Of a stretch of DNA of 64,000 nt, positions 43,894 to 51,814 are shown in pieces (the stretch's first letter is position 1; each line of letters starts with the position of its first letter). Source of the DNA: Bradyrhizobium sp. WSM1743 (GTDB taxonomy: Bacteria > Pseudomonadota > Alphaproteobacteria > Rhizobiales > Xanthobacteraceae); contig NZ_AXAZ01000011.1 of the NCBI RefSeq assembly GCF_000473065.1, positions 117,463-181,462 on the forward strand, read 5' to 3'. The notes below the pieces were generated by a model, which saw only the letters and a program-made list of their open reading frames with translations, searched no databases and had not been told where the DNA came from. Both the position numbers and the translations under genes were made by a program.

Positions 43894-43932
43894 GCCGGGC
43901 AAGGACGTGAGCGTCCTTGCCCGGTTGTTTTT
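43894..43932 (+). terminator. rho-independent terminator
   Basis: A perfect 13-bp stem CCGGGCAAGGACG/CGTCCTTGCCCGG with a four-base loop TGAG, followed by TTGTTTTTG. Confidence 0.9.
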
Positions 43933-43961
43933 GTGTTGCGTGAACGAGGGCTGGGGCGCCC

Positions 43962-44447
43962 TCACGCGTCCTTGTGCGCGCCGGGATGGATCAGGATGTC
44001 GCGCGCGGTGGCGAGGTCGATGAAGGCCTGCGCGCTGCCGCCCTGGTCGGGATGCATGCCCTTGGCGGCACGGCGATAGGCCTGGTTGATGTCCTCGCAG
44101 GTGAGCTGCACGGCGAGCGGCAGGCCGAGCACCTTGCGGGCGCGATCCTCGCTGGACAGCTGCTTCGGCATGGCGTTGCGGCGGCCGAAGCGCGGGGCGG
44201 AGAGATCGTGGACGACCTCGAGCACCACGCCCACACGGCGCTGGGCCGCCAGCGTCACGCCGTCATCGGCATTGCCCACGGCCTGGCGCAGCACCGGAAG
44301 CGCCTGCTCGGCGGCCTGGCGCAGCGTGACGTCGCTGCTCATCCGCGCGATCTCCGCCACCAGCCGGCCGGCCTCGGCCCAATCGGGCGCGTGCACCGAC
44401 CGCAGGCGTTCGAGAGCAAGTTTCCAGGAGTCGAGCCGTTCCATCAT
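43962..44447 (-). CDS. C-terminal J-domain protein
   Basis: A 161-residue protein whose last 65 residues form a J-domain: KVLGLPLAVQLTCEDINQAY, RRAAKGMHPDQGGSAQAFID, LATARDIL, with the HPD tripeptide that stimulates DnaK ATP hydrolysis. The N-terminal 95 residues are helical without DnaJ zinc or G/F regions, so it is a specialised co-chaperone or a scaffold. Start Met 44447 or 44444; no clear ribosome site. Convergent with the paralogous secreted gene. Confidence 0.75.
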   Translation of the reverse strand: MMERLDSWKLALERLRSVHAPDWAEAGRLVAEIARMSSDVTLRQAAEQALPVLRQAVGNADDGVTLAAQRRVGVVLEVVHDLSAPRFGRRNAMPKQLSSEDRARKVLGLPLAVQLTCEDINQAYRRAAKGMHPDQGGSAQAFIDLATARDILIHPGAHKDA

Positions 44448-44558
44448 GCGCGCAACGTTTAGCAATGAAGCTCACTATGCCAAGGCCGCCGTTTCCGACC
44501 CCTTAATTTCGAGTTAGCTTTTCGTGAAACTTCGAAAAGAAATCGGGAGGAATATGTC

Positions 44559-45326
44559 ATGGCATTGCTCGCAAACCACATCGCCGTCGTCACGGGTGCC
44601 GGCTCCGGCATCGGCCGGGCGATCGCCGCCGGTTATGCGCGCGAGGGCGCGCAGGTCGTGCTGCTCGACGTCAACGCCGACACGGTGGCGGAGGCCGCGC
44701 AGGAGATCCGGCAAGCAGGCGGCAAGGCCGAGAGCTTTCCGCTCGACGTGACCCGGCGCGAGGATTGCTTTGCCCTGGCCAAGCAGGTCGCGGGCAAGAT
44801 CGGACAGGTCTCGATCCTCGTCAATAATGCCGGCATCACCCGCCGCAACGCCTTCACCGCAGAGACCGAGACGGTGGCGAAGGACTGGAACGACATCATC
44901 TCGCTCAATCTCAACGGCGTCTTCAACATGACGCAGGCGTTCCTTAGCCCCTTACGCGCGAGCAAGGGCCGCATCGTCAATATCGGCTCGATCCAGTCCT
45001 TCGTGCATCTGCGCACGCCGAGTTCGGCGGCCTACACCACCTCGAAACACGGCGTGCTCGGCTTCACCAAGGCGCTCGCGGTCGAGCTCGGCAAGGACGG
45101 CGTGCGCGTCAACGCGATCGGCCCCGGCTTCATCGAAACCAACATCAACGCCCATGTGCGCGCGACCAATCCTGCGCTGGTGCAGGCCTTCGTCGATCAC
45201 ACCCCGCTGGCGCGCACCGGCAAGCCCGAGGATATCGTCGGACCTGCGATCTTCCTCGCATCGGACCTGTCGGCCTATGTCACCGGAACGATCGTGATGG
45301 TGGATGGCGGGTATCGCACGGTGTGA
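44559..45326 (+). CDS. short-chain dehydrogenase/reductase (FabG-like)
   Basis: A 255-residue classical SDR. The NAD(P) motif is TGAGSGIG near residues 12-19. NNAG follows, then the catalytic Ser region (IVNIGSIQSF) and Tyr159/Lys163 in YTTSK. The C-terminal end GTIVMVDGGYRTV is family-typical. Asp at the end of strand 2 (LLDVN) suggests NAD(H) preference. The substrate cannot be told; sugar or 3-oxoacyl reduction are the usual choices. GGGAGG precedes the ATG. Alone on the plus strand. Confidence 0.88.
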   Translation: MALLANHIAVVTGAGSGIGRAIAAGYAREGAQVVLLDVNADTVAEAAQEIRQAGGKAESFPLDVTRREDCFALAKQVAGKIGQVSILVNNAGITRRNAFTAETETVAKDWNDIISLNLNGVFNMTQAFLSPLRASKGRIVNIGSIQSFVHLRTPSSAAYTTSKHGVLGFTKALAVELGKDGVRVNAIGPGFIETNINAHVRATNPALVQAFVDHTPLARTGKPEDIVGPAIFLASDLSAYVTGTIVMVDGGYRTV

Positions 45327-45354
45327 GGGGGCGAGGCTCTCAGCACGAGCTCAA

Positions 45355-45518
45355 TGTCATCGTCCGCGCAGGCGGACGATCCAGTACGCCGCGGCAGCTC
45401 GATTCTAGCCGCGCAGTCTCGGCGTACTGATGCCCGCCTGCCGCCTTCGCTAAAGCTTCGGCGCCCCTAGACCCTAGCCCCGGCGAAGCCTTGGCGTAGC
45501 CGGGTCGCGGGCATGACA
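45355..45518. repeat. type A repeat variant
   Basis: TGTCATCGTCCGC-GCA-GGCGGACGATCCAGTACGCCGCGG at the left; the right end is longer and rearranged (GGCGTACTGATGCCCGCCTG...CGGGCATGACAG). Between 45519 and 45728 I see only upstream sequence of the HTH gene. Confidence 0.75.
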
Positions 45519-45728
45519 GCGAGCTTGAGGAGCGAGATAGGTCCGCATCACGATGCATCCCCCACCAATCGCGGCGGCTTCGCGGCATTCCTGAGGTCAA
45601 TTGGTGCGATCGCCCCCGGTTAACCCTTCATTAACCAAACCCGACCACCGTAGATGTACGGCTTGGGGGTCGTTGGTTCTCGATCCGCTTCCAACGATGG
45701 GAGCGGGCGTTGGTCGGGAGGTGTGTTG

Positions 45729-45977
45729 ATGACCACTGTTCATGTCGCTGCGTCCGAACCGGACGCACAATTCCTTGCTCCAAACCAGATCGTTCCGCTT
45801 CTGATCGGCGCCACCGTCGACGAGGTCGAGCGTGAGCTCGTGCTCCAGACGCTGGCGCGCTGCGACGGCAACCGCACGCGCGCCTCGCGTGTTCTCGGCC
45901 TGTCGGTGCGCACGCTGCGCAACAAGATCAGGCTCTATGCCGCCTCCGGCATCGACGTGCCTGCCTATCAAGACTAG
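45729..45977 (+). CDS. Fis-type helix-turn-helix protein
   Basis: An 82-residue protein whose C-terminal half is a Fis/NtrC-type DNA-binding domain: ERELVLQTLARCDGNRTRAS, then VLGLSVRTLRNKIRLYAA. No AAA or receiver domain is present, so it is a stand-alone DNA-binding module. The ATG at 45729 has GGGAGG ten bases before it; an upstream ATG at 45654 adds 25 unlikely residues. In flagellated alphaproteobacteria similar short proteins occur with motility genes, but none are near here. Confidence 0.8.
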   Translation: MTTVHVAASEPDAQFLAPNQIVPLLIGATVDEVERELVLQTLARCDGNRTRASRVLGLSVRTLRNKIRLYAASGIDVPAYQD

Positions 45978-46098
45978 CGCGTAACATCAGTCCGCCCGCG
46001 ACGGCGTGCCGATTGAGGTTGACCGATCTCACGCGGGCAGAATTGCTGCTGTCGTCAAACGCCGCTAAGTAGCTTGCTTCGGTGAAGGGAGCAGTGGC

Positions 46099-46608
46099 GT
46101 GGCAGACGATCAGGGACGACGGCAGGGACCTCAGGGCCCGCGCGGGCGGCAAGGCGAGCCGGGACGGCCGGGGCCGCAGGGTCATCCGGGCCGGCGCGGC
46201 CCCGACGGGGCGCGCGGCAAGCCGGGGCCGCAGGGCAAGCCGGGACCGATCGGCAAGGCCGGCCCTCCTGGCAAGCCCGGTCCGCAAGGCAAGCAGGGCG
46301 AGGCCGGCCCACGCGGTGCAGCCGGCGCGCCGGGGGCTGCCGGACCACAGGGGCCGGCGGGGCCGCAAGGCCCGCGCGGCGAGCCGGGTCCGCCCGGCCA
46401 ATTGCCGTCGATCGAGCAAGTGCTGCCGTGGCTCGACCAGCTCTTCGACGCCTGGGACGAACGCCGCCGCCAGCGCGAACGCGAAGTCGCCGAGCGCGAA
46501 GCACTCGAGGCCGCCGTCCAGGAGACCGGCGAGGCAATCGTCGATGACGGGAGCGATGACGGCGACGATCGCAAGAAGAAAAAGAAAAAGAAGAAGCCCA
46601 AGGGCTAG
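46099..46608 (+). CDS. collagen-like Gly-X-Y repeat protein
   Basis: A 169-residue protein (GTG start at 46099). About residues 10-100 are nearly unbroken Gly-X-Y triplets ([20 protein letters not shown] and so on) with many Pro, Lys and Arg, able to form a triple helix. Residues 100-145 form an acidic Arg/Glu-rich helix ([20 protein letters not shown]), perhaps the trimerisation region, and an Asp-rich segment and a poly-Lys tail follow. There is no signal peptide, unlike most bacterial collagens, so it may be intracellular. A 71-residue membrane protein lies convergent next to it. Confidence 0.85.
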   Translation: MADDQGRRQGPQGPRGRQGEPGRPGPQGHPGRRGPDGARGKPGPQGKPGPIGKAGPPGKPGPQGKQGEAGPRGAAGAPGAAGPQGPAGPQGPRGEPGPPGQLPSIEQVLPWLDQLFDAWDERRRQREREVAEREALEAAVQETGEAIVDDGSDDGDDRKKKKKKKKPKG

Positions 46609-46617
46609 CAGACGAGC

Positions 46618-46833
46618 CTATTTCGGCCGATCCTCGCGCCGCGGCAACATGCCCATGCGCTCGAACTGCCAGCGCATGGCGCGATACCAGAGATAGCCGA
46701 CCGCCGCGCCGCACAGGGCGAGGATGATCACGTTTGCAGTCGAGAACGAGCCGCTCCACCACATCATCCACGCGGTCCATAGCAGCGTGAAGACGATGGC
46801 ACCTGCTTTCAAAGGAAGAAGGGGGCGGCTCAT
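46618..46833 (-). CDS. small two-helix membrane protein
   Basis: A 71-residue protein with two membrane helices (AGAIVFTLLWTAWMMWW and VIILALCGAAVGYLWY) and a basic C-terminal end (RWQFERMGMLPRRED). GGAG lies about eight bases before ATG 46833. Function unknown. Confidence 0.7.
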   Translation of the reverse strand: MSRPLLPLKAGAIVFTLLWTAWMMWWSGSFSTANVIILALCGAAVGYLWYRAMRWQFERMGMLPRREDRPK

Positions 46834-46927
46834 GGTCGTGCTCCGGGCGATCAAAACCCCGGCCGCCACCATCGCAAGCTGAGGCAGCAGATACCGTGAG
46901 CCAGATCACGCTTCGCGTTGTTCGAGC

Positions 46928-47197
46928 TCACGAACCGAAGCGGAGCCGCGAGCGCTCCTTCGCCTTTTCCGCCTCAACTTCACGGTCGCGCGCCGGCGCA
47001 TGCGTATGCAGCGACTTCAGGAGTTTTCGTGCGGCCTCAGAGACCTCGGCCACCGCACGCTCGAACGCCGCCTCGTTGACCTGCGACGGCTTGTTGAAAC
47101 CCGACAGCTTTCGCACGAACTGCAGCGCGCTGGCGTGAATCTCATCCTCCGTCGCCGGCGGCTCGAAGTTGAACAGCGTCTTGATGTTGCGGCACAT
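46928..47197 (-). CDS. DUF2277 family protein
   Basis: An 89-residue soluble protein starting MCRNIKTLFNFEPPATEDEI, the hallmark of DUF2277, followed by ALQFVRKLSGF and a helical, charged tail. The Cys at position 2 and Arg at 3 are invariant as I remember the family; the function is unknown. GGAG is about 10 bases upstream of the ATG. Divergent from the alpha/beta hydrolase gene. Confidence 0.85.
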   Translation of the reverse strand: MCRNIKTLFNFEPPATEDEIHASALQFVRKLSGFNKPSQVNEAAFERAVAEVSEAARKLLKSLHTHAPARDREVEAEKAKERSRLRFGS

Positions 47198-47323
47198 GCA
47201 GGGTCTCCGGATGTTTCCCTCAAGGACGTTCGACGACGACGAAATCCTACATCTTCCCCTGCACTTCTGTTAAGTTCCGCCGCAACGCGGCCGCCGACCA
47301 TGAGCCGCACGGGGGAAATGAAC

Positions 47324-48400
47324 ATGAGAGCTTCTGGCGCGGCGCTGTCTGCCATCCTGCTGTCCCTCTCGACGCTGGCTATCTCCACACCGGTATTGTC
47401 CGCCGATTACCCGCCCCCAAAGCAGGATGACTGGATCGCCAGAGATTTCAAGTTCCACACCGGCGAGACCATGCCGGAACTGAAGCTGCACTACACCACT
47501 GTTGGCGAGCCCTCAGGCCAACCGGTGCTGGTGCTGCACGGAACAGGTGGCTCGGGCGCGAGCATGCTGACTCCCTCCTTTGCCGGCGAGCTGTTCGGCG
47601 CAGGGCAGCCGCTCGACGCCTCCAAATATTATATCATCATTCCCGACAATATCGGCCACGGCCGATCGTCGAAGCCGTCCGACGGCCTGAAGACGAGCTT
47701 CCCGAATTACAATTACGACGACATGGTCGAGGCGCAATATCGCCTGGTGACGGAAGGCCTCGGCATCAAGCATTTGAGGCTCGTCATCGGCAACTCGATG
47801 GGCGGCATGCACACCTGGCTGTGGGGCGAGAAATATCCGAAGGCGATGGACGCACTGATCCCGATGGCCTCGCAGCCGACCGAGATGGCATCGCGCAACT
47901 GGATGATGCGGCGGATCATGCTCGACACCATCCGCAACGATCCCGACTACAATGGCGGCAATTACACCAGCCAGCCGCGCATGATGAAATATGCCATCAC
48001 CGCCTACGGCATCGCGAGCATCGGCGGGACGCTCGCCTATCAATCGCAGACGCCGACCGCGGCCAAGGCCGACAAGATGGTCGACGACCGGCTAGCGGCG
48101 CCGATCGCGGCGGATGCCAACGACTTCGTCTATCAGTGGGAGTCCTCGCACGACTACAATGCCTCAGAGAAGCTGGAGGCAATCGAAGCGTCGCTGCTGC
48201 TGATCAATTCCGCCGACGACGAGCGCAACCCGCCCGAGACCGGGATCACAGATGCCGCCATGAAGCGAGTCAAGAACGGGCGCCTGTACCTGATCCCGGC
48301 AAGCACCGAGACGCGCGGCCACGGCACCACGAGCAACGCCAAATTCTACAGCGAGCCTATCAGGCAATTGCTGCAATCCGCGCCGCAGCGAGCGATGTAG
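47324..48400 (+). CDS. exported alpha/beta hydrolase (homoserine acetyltransferase-like fold)
   Basis: A 358-residue enzyme with a signal peptide (about residues 1-27, PVLSA). Fold motifs are HGTGGSGASML (oxyanion region), the nucleophile Ser158 in GNSMGG, an Asp in INSADDERNPPE and a His in TRGHGT. The layout resembles homoserine O-acetyltransferase relatives, but export makes a metabolic acetyltransferase unlikely; esterase or lactonase is a better guess. ATG 47324 has GGGGGAA at a workable distance and is preferred over a start far upstream. Confidence 0.85.
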   Translation: MRASGAALSAILLSLSTLAISTPVLSADYPPPKQDDWIARDFKFHTGETMPELKLHYTTVGEPSGQPVLVLHGTGGSGASMLTPSFAGELFGAGQPLDASKYYIIIPDNIGHGRSSKPSDGLKTSFPNYNYDDMVEAQYRLVTEGLGIKHLRLVIGNSMGGMHTWLWGEKYPKAMDALIPMASQPTEMASRNWMMRRIMLDTIRNDPDYNGGNYTSQPRMMKYAITAYGIASIGGTLAYQSQTPTAAKADKMVDDRLAAPIAADANDFVYQWESSHDYNASEKLEAIEASLLLINSADDERNPPETGITDAAMKRVKNGRLYLIPASTETRGHGTTSNAKFYSEPIRQLLQSAPQRAM

Positions 48401-48562
48401 GATCACCAAGAGGCGCTCATATCGCAATGCATCATGTGCGGCGCTCTGCCGCCGCATATTATTTGAGCATGCAATGCGCTGACAGCTCAGGCTTAATCGT
48501 CTCAATAGTCGAATCGACGCGGTCGAATCATGCGCGAATGGCAAGACGCGACGAGGAGGATC

Positions 48563-48916
48563 GTGCACAGGCTGGCACTGTGCGCTTGGCTGTCTGCGAC
48601 GACGGCGCTGACGAGTGCCGCGTTTGCGTTCGACAATGGGCAATATGATCACGTCCCGCCCGATATCCGCGCCTGGTTCAAGAGCGTGATCGCGCCGAAT
48701 GGCGTGCCCTGCTGCGACATCTCCGACGGCCATCGCACCGACTACGACGTGCGCGGCGGCACCTATTGGGTGCCGATCGAGGGACAATGGATGGAGGTGC
48801 CTGAGCGCGCCATCATCCGCGATCGCGGCAATCCGGTTGGCCAGGCCGTGGTGTGGTACGTTCACCACCGCGGTGCCGTCATCATCAGCTGCTTCGTGCC
48901 GGCGGATGCAGTCTAG
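48563..48916 (+). CDS. small exported protein of unknown function (GTG start)
   Basis: Starting at GTG 48563, which has a strong AGGAGG five to six bases upstream, the product has 117 residues with a signal peptide (HRLALCAWLSATTALTSAAF). The mature part contains PPDIRAWFKSVIAPNGVPCC, a Cys pair, DGHRTDYDVRGGTYWVPIEG and a His-His near the end (VWYVHHRGAVIISCF). An ATG at 48530 would add 11 residues but lacks a ribosome site. The Cys and His residues hint at metal or disulfide chemistry; I do not recognise the family. Confidence 0.7.
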   Translation: MHRLALCAWLSATTALTSAAFAFDNGQYDHVPPDIRAWFKSVIAPNGVPCCDISDGHRTDYDVRGGTYWVPIEGQWMEVPERAIIRDRGNPVGQAVVWYVHHRGAVIISCFVPADAV

Positions 48917-48963
48917 AGCATGATCCGGAAAAGTGTGCAGCGGTTTTCCGAACCATCATGCTC
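48916..48963. repeat. short inverted repeat of the GAGCATGATCCGGAAAA type
   Basis: GAGCATGATCCGGAAAA and TTTTCCGAACCATCATGCTC form an imperfect hairpin directly after the TAG stop of the exported protein. Elements of this type are widespread in Rhizobiales intergenic regions. Confidence 0.7.
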
Positions 48964-49039
48964 AAACAACAAAACACGATGGATTCCGTTGGCTGGACAC
49001 GCCTGATCGGATAGCTTTGGCCTAAACTGAAGCGGAGGC

Positions 49040-49648
49040 ATGCCGTTGACCGATCTTAGCGCCGAAGACCTCGCGACCATCTATGCCAAGCCGAGCCCGC
49101 GCGTGATCGCGAAGGCACGACCCACGATCGATGCGCACGCGAAGAAGTTCATCGAGATGTCGCCGTTCTGCGTGCTCGCAACGTCGGGCATCGACGGGAG
49201 CGTCGACGCCTCGCCGCGCGGTGGTGGCATCGGCTTCGTCCGCGTCGCCGGTCCCAACCAGTTGCTGATGCCGGACCGCTCCGGCAACAACCGAATCGAC
49301 AGTTTTCGGAACGTCGTCGAAGGCTCGGGCTTCGTGCATCTGCTGTTCTTCGTGCCGGGGATCGACGAGACGCTCCGCGTCGGCGGACGCGGCACGCTGT
49401 CGGCCGATCCGGATCTGCTCGCCTCGATGGTCGAATTCGGCAAGCCGCCGCGCGCGGTGCTGAACGTCGCGGTCAGCGAAGTCTATTTCCATTGCGGCAA
49501 GGCGCTGATGCGCTCGAAGCTGTGGACGTCGGAGAAGGTGCAGCGCTCGGTGATGCCGAGCATCGGCGAGGTCATTCACGAGCAGACAGGCTTGGGCGAA
49601 GCGGAGAGCCAGCAAATCGGGGAAGAGCGCTATAAGACGCAATTGTAG
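49040..49648 (+). CDS. pyridoxamine 5'-phosphate oxidase-like flavoprotein
   Basis: A 202-residue split-barrel FMN-binding protein of the PPOX-type (MSMEG_1061-like) group. Typical segments are SPFCVLATSGIDGSVDASPR, LLMPDRSGNNRIDSFRNVVE, GFVHLLFFVPGIDETLRVGG and LNVAVSEVYFHCGKALMRSKLW. These proteins bind FMN or F420 and reduce unknown substrates. The start at 49040 has GGAGG very close, so the exact start is not certain. Followed by a type C repeat. Confidence 0.85.
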   Translation: MPLTDLSAEDLATIYAKPSPRVIAKARPTIDAHAKKFIEMSPFCVLATSGIDGSVDASPRGGGIGFVRVAGPNQLLMPDRSGNNRIDSFRNVVEGSGFVHLLFFVPGIDETLRVGGRGTLSADPDLLASMVEFGKPPRAVLNVAVSEVYFHCGKALMRSKLWTSEKVQRSVMPSIGEVIHEQTGLGEAESQQIGEERYKTQL

Positions 49649-49673
49649 GTGATGCGTTCGCGCTTAGGCACGC

Positions 49674-49757
49674 CGTCATGCCCGGGCTTGTCCCGGGCAT
49701 CCACGTCTTCGTCGTGGCAGCAACACGTGGATGGCCGGGTCAAGCCCGGCCATGACG
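49674..49757. repeat. type C palindromic repeat
   Basis: CGTCATGCCCGGGCTTGTCCCGGGCATCCACGTC at the left and ACGTGGATGGCCGGGTCAAGCCCGGCCATGACG at the right, each a hairpin, with an inverted GACGTG/CACGTC core. Confidence 0.85.
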
Positions 49758-49779
49758 AATGGAAAGAGGCGGGCGGAGC

Positions 49780-50268
49780 TCAGTGCCCGTCGCCCTCGAG
49801 CCCGCCGACATGCTTCTGGGTGTAGAGCTCGAGGCCGATGCGGCCGATCAAATCGAGCTGGGTTTCGAGGAAGTCGATGTGATGCTCCTCGTCGCTCATC
49901 AGCTTCTCGAACAGGTCACGCGTAACGTAGTCCTTGGCGCCGTGGCAGAAGGTCGCCGCTTCCTGATAGAGCGCCCGCGCGCTCATCTCGGCGGCGAGGT
50001 CGCATTCGATGATCTCCTTGACGTTCTGGCCGATGCGCAGGGGATCGAGCACCTGCATGTTCGGGAAGCCGTCGAGGAACAGGATGCGCGCGGTGAGCTT
50101 GTCGGCATGCTCCATCTCCTCGATGGACTCCTTGCGCCAGACCTTGGCCATGTCCAGCAGGCCCCAATTGTCGAGGAAGCGGTAGTGCAGCCAGTACTGA
50201 TTGATCGCAGTCAGCTCGTGACGCAGCGCCTTGTTGAGATAGTCGATGACCTTTGGGTCGCCCTGCAT
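49780..50268 (-). CDS. bfr: bacterioferritin
   Basis: A 162-residue iron-storage subunit that forms a 24-mer cage. The ferroxidase ligands Glu18, Glu51, His54, Glu94, Glu127 and His130 are all in place, and Met52 provides the axial haem ligand shared by two subunits. GGAG lies close to ATG 50268. A 7-3-7 palindrome (TTTAGAA-TGC-TTCTAAA, 50311-50327) 43 bp upstream fits the Irr iron control element, so it should be repressed when iron or haem is scarce. bfd lies upstream on the same strand. Confidence 0.97.
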   Translation of the reverse strand: MQGDPKVIDYLNKALRHELTAINQYWLHYRFLDNWGLLDMAKVWRKESIEEMEHADKLTARILFLDGFPNMQVLDPLRIGQNVKEIIECDLAAEMSARALYQEAATFCHGAKDYVTRDLFEKLMSDEEHHIDFLETQLDLIGRIGLELYTQKHVGGLEGDGH

Positions 50269-50310
50269 GGTTCACTCCAGCTTTTGCAGTCCAAATCGGC
50301 CCTAACCGAA

Positions 50311-50327
50311 TTTAGAATGCTTCTAAA
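50311..50327. promoter_or_regulatory. ICE/Irr-type operator at bfr
   Basis: TTTAGAATGCTTCTAAA, perfect 7-bp arms with a 3-bp centre, matching the iron control element bound by Irr in Bradyrhizobium as I know it. It lies in the bfd-bfr gap, 43 bp before the bfr start. Confidence 0.75.
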
Positions 50328-50400
50328 TGAGTTTGCGGACAAGGGCAACCAGCTGCGCGGACGCAGCCGGGGAAAAGCTCAGCCTATGATGCGGAAGATT

Positions 50401-50673
50401 TCAGCAGGCCGCGAGGGCGAACTGGACGGGTTCGGTGGCCTCGTCGTTGGCGGCCACGGTGTGGCTGTGCGGGCAGCCGGCGCAGCAGGACTGGGCGCAA
50501 GGGCCGAGGGCTTCGTCGATGATGGTCTTGATGGTCCGGGCACAGCGACCGCATTCGGCGCTACAGCCGAGGCATCCGTAGACCTGCTTGGCATGGCGCA
50601 CGGCGTCGTCGGACTCGGCGACGGCGGCGCGGATGTCGTCATCGCTCAGCACGTTACAGGAACAAACGATCAT
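50401..50673 (-). CDS. bfd: bacterioferritin-associated ferredoxin
   Basis: A 90-residue 2Fe-2S protein that helps release iron from bacterioferritin. The cluster ligands are Cys4 and Cys6 (CSC), and Cys41 and Cys44 (ECGRC). Two more cysteines (GCLGC, 34 and 37) and a C-terminal cysteine run (CAQSCCAGC) are extra relative to the E. coli protein of 64 residues. It precedes bfr by 132 bp. A second ICE-like palindrome (50784-50800) is upstream of it. Confidence 0.9.
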   Translation of the reverse strand: MIVCSCNVLSDDDIRAAVAESDDAVRHAKQVYGCLGCSAECGRCARTIKTIIDEALGPCAQSCCAGCPHSHTVAANDEATEPVQFALAAC

Positions 50674-50783
50674 GGAAGCGGCAGGCCCTTCGGTGATGCG
50701 CCATCATCGATATTTAACAGACCGGCCGGATGCAAAAGGAAAAACCGGTATTTGAAGCTATTCCAAACTGGCCCGTCAGGCAG

Positions 50784-50800
50784 CCTAGAACGGCTCTAAA
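50784..50800. promoter_or_regulatory. degenerate second ICE-like palindrome upstream of bfd
   Basis: CCTAGAACGGCTCTAAA agrees with the ICE pattern TTTAGAA-N3-TTCTAAA at 11 of 14 fixed positions. It is 111 bp before the bfd start codon. Confidence 0.4.
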
Positions 50801-50839
50801 ACAAGGCGTTGCGCTGGATCAAGATTGCGGGGCTCTAGT

Positions 50840-51145
50840 CTAGTCGCCACCACCGCCTCCACCACCATCGCCGCCACCTCCGCAATCCCCACCACTGCTT
50901 CCGCCATCGCTGCTGGAACAGCTGCCGCCGTCGGTCGAGCTCCCCGAGCCGTCACTGGAAAACCAGCTTCCCAGCGAGAAGCCGTCGCTCGTCCCGGAAT
51001 AGCTGTCGCCGCCGCTGCTGCCTCCGCCGCTGCCGGCCGCCGCGCGGGAGCGCCGTCCGCGATTCTGGAGGTGTGTGATCCAGCCATAGCCGATCGCGAA
51101 CGCGATCCCGGCAGCAATCAATGCATTGACCATCGCGTTGCCCAT
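50840..51145 (-). CDS. membrane-anchored glycine-rich protein
   Basis: A 101-residue protein (from the second ATG at 51145, after GGGAGAGG) with one membrane helix (VNALIAAGIAFAIGYGW), a basic segment (NRGRRSRAAA) and a 60-residue tail made almost only of Gly, Ser and Asp with a few Cys, ending GGGGDGGGGGGGD. Such tails occur in small envelope or secreted proteins of rhizobia. Function unknown. An earlier in-frame start is possible. Confidence 0.6.
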   Translation of the reverse strand: MGNAMVNALIAAGIAFAIGYGWITHLQNRGRRSRAAAGSGGGSSGGDSYSGTSDGFSLGSWFSSDGSGSSTDGGSCSSSDGGSSGGDCGGGGDGGGGGGGD

Positions 51146-51230
51146 CATCCTCTCCCTGGCGGAGCTGCGGTCCATATCAATTGGTCGTCCCCGGCGAAGG
51201 TGCCGTTCATTGATCATTCAAGCGAAGTAT

Positions 51231-51254
51231 GGAACTCTGTCCGCAAAGAGTTCC
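51231..51254. promoter_or_regulatory. inverted repeat upstream of a small secreted protein gene
   Basis: GGAACTCT-GTCCGCAA-AGAGTTCC, perfect 8-bp arms, ending 27 bp before the ATG at 51282. It could be an operator or a leader hairpin; no T-run follows. Confidence 0.5.
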
Positions 51255-51281
51255 CGCGTGATTGTGCGAAAGGTCAAGCCG

Positions 51282-51602
51282 ATGAAGAAGTCACTCCTGG
51301 CAGTTGCTGCCGTCGCCACCCTGGCGCTGACGGCCGGAACACCCGCCCAAGCCCAGCGCGGCGTCGCCGCGGGCGTGGCCGCCGGGATCATCGGCGGCGC
51401 GATTGTCGGTGGCGCGCTTGCTTCTCCGTATTATTACGGACCCGGCTATGGCTACTATGAGCCCGGCTACTACCCGCCGCGCTACTACGCACCGGGTCCG
51501 GGCTATGTTGCCGACGACTATTACGGCGGCTGCGTGTGGCAGAAGCAACGCTTCTGGGACGGCTATGCCTGGCGCGTCCGACGCGTCAGAGTCTGTGGCT
51601 AA
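51282..51602 (+). CDS. small exported Tyr/Gly-rich protein, tandem paralogue 1
   Basis: A 106-residue exported protein. The signal peptide is residues 1-24 (PAQA), followed by a Gly-zipper segment (GVAAGIIGGAIVGGALAS), a Tyr/Pro/Gly-rich stretch (YGPGYGYYEPGYYPPRYY) and a C-terminal module CVWQKQRFWDGYAWRVRRVR with two Cys. The closing module and Gly-zipper are shared with the next gene. It is probably envelope-associated. The ribosome site is weak (AAGG). Confidence 0.8.
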   Translation: MKKSLLAVAAVATLALTAGTPAQAQRGVAAGVAAGIIGGAIVGGALASPYYYGPGYGYYEPGYYPPRYYAPGPGYVADDYYGGCVWQKQRFWDGYAWRVRRVRVCG

Positions 51603-51814
51603 GTCGCCAGGACCGGTTCACTACGGATTGGGCCGTTCATCTCGGAGCCTGAAAAAGACCGCTTTTTCTCGTCACAGCTCCGTGTGCGTTTACCGTGGAT
51701 TGACCATTTGCGCGCTTGCTAGCCCAACGGCCAATTCCATCAGAGTGTGCGTGAACCTTTGAAACCCGGGCCACCCCTCGCAAGGGGAGTCCATCTCCCA
51801 GGAGAGCCAAGAGC

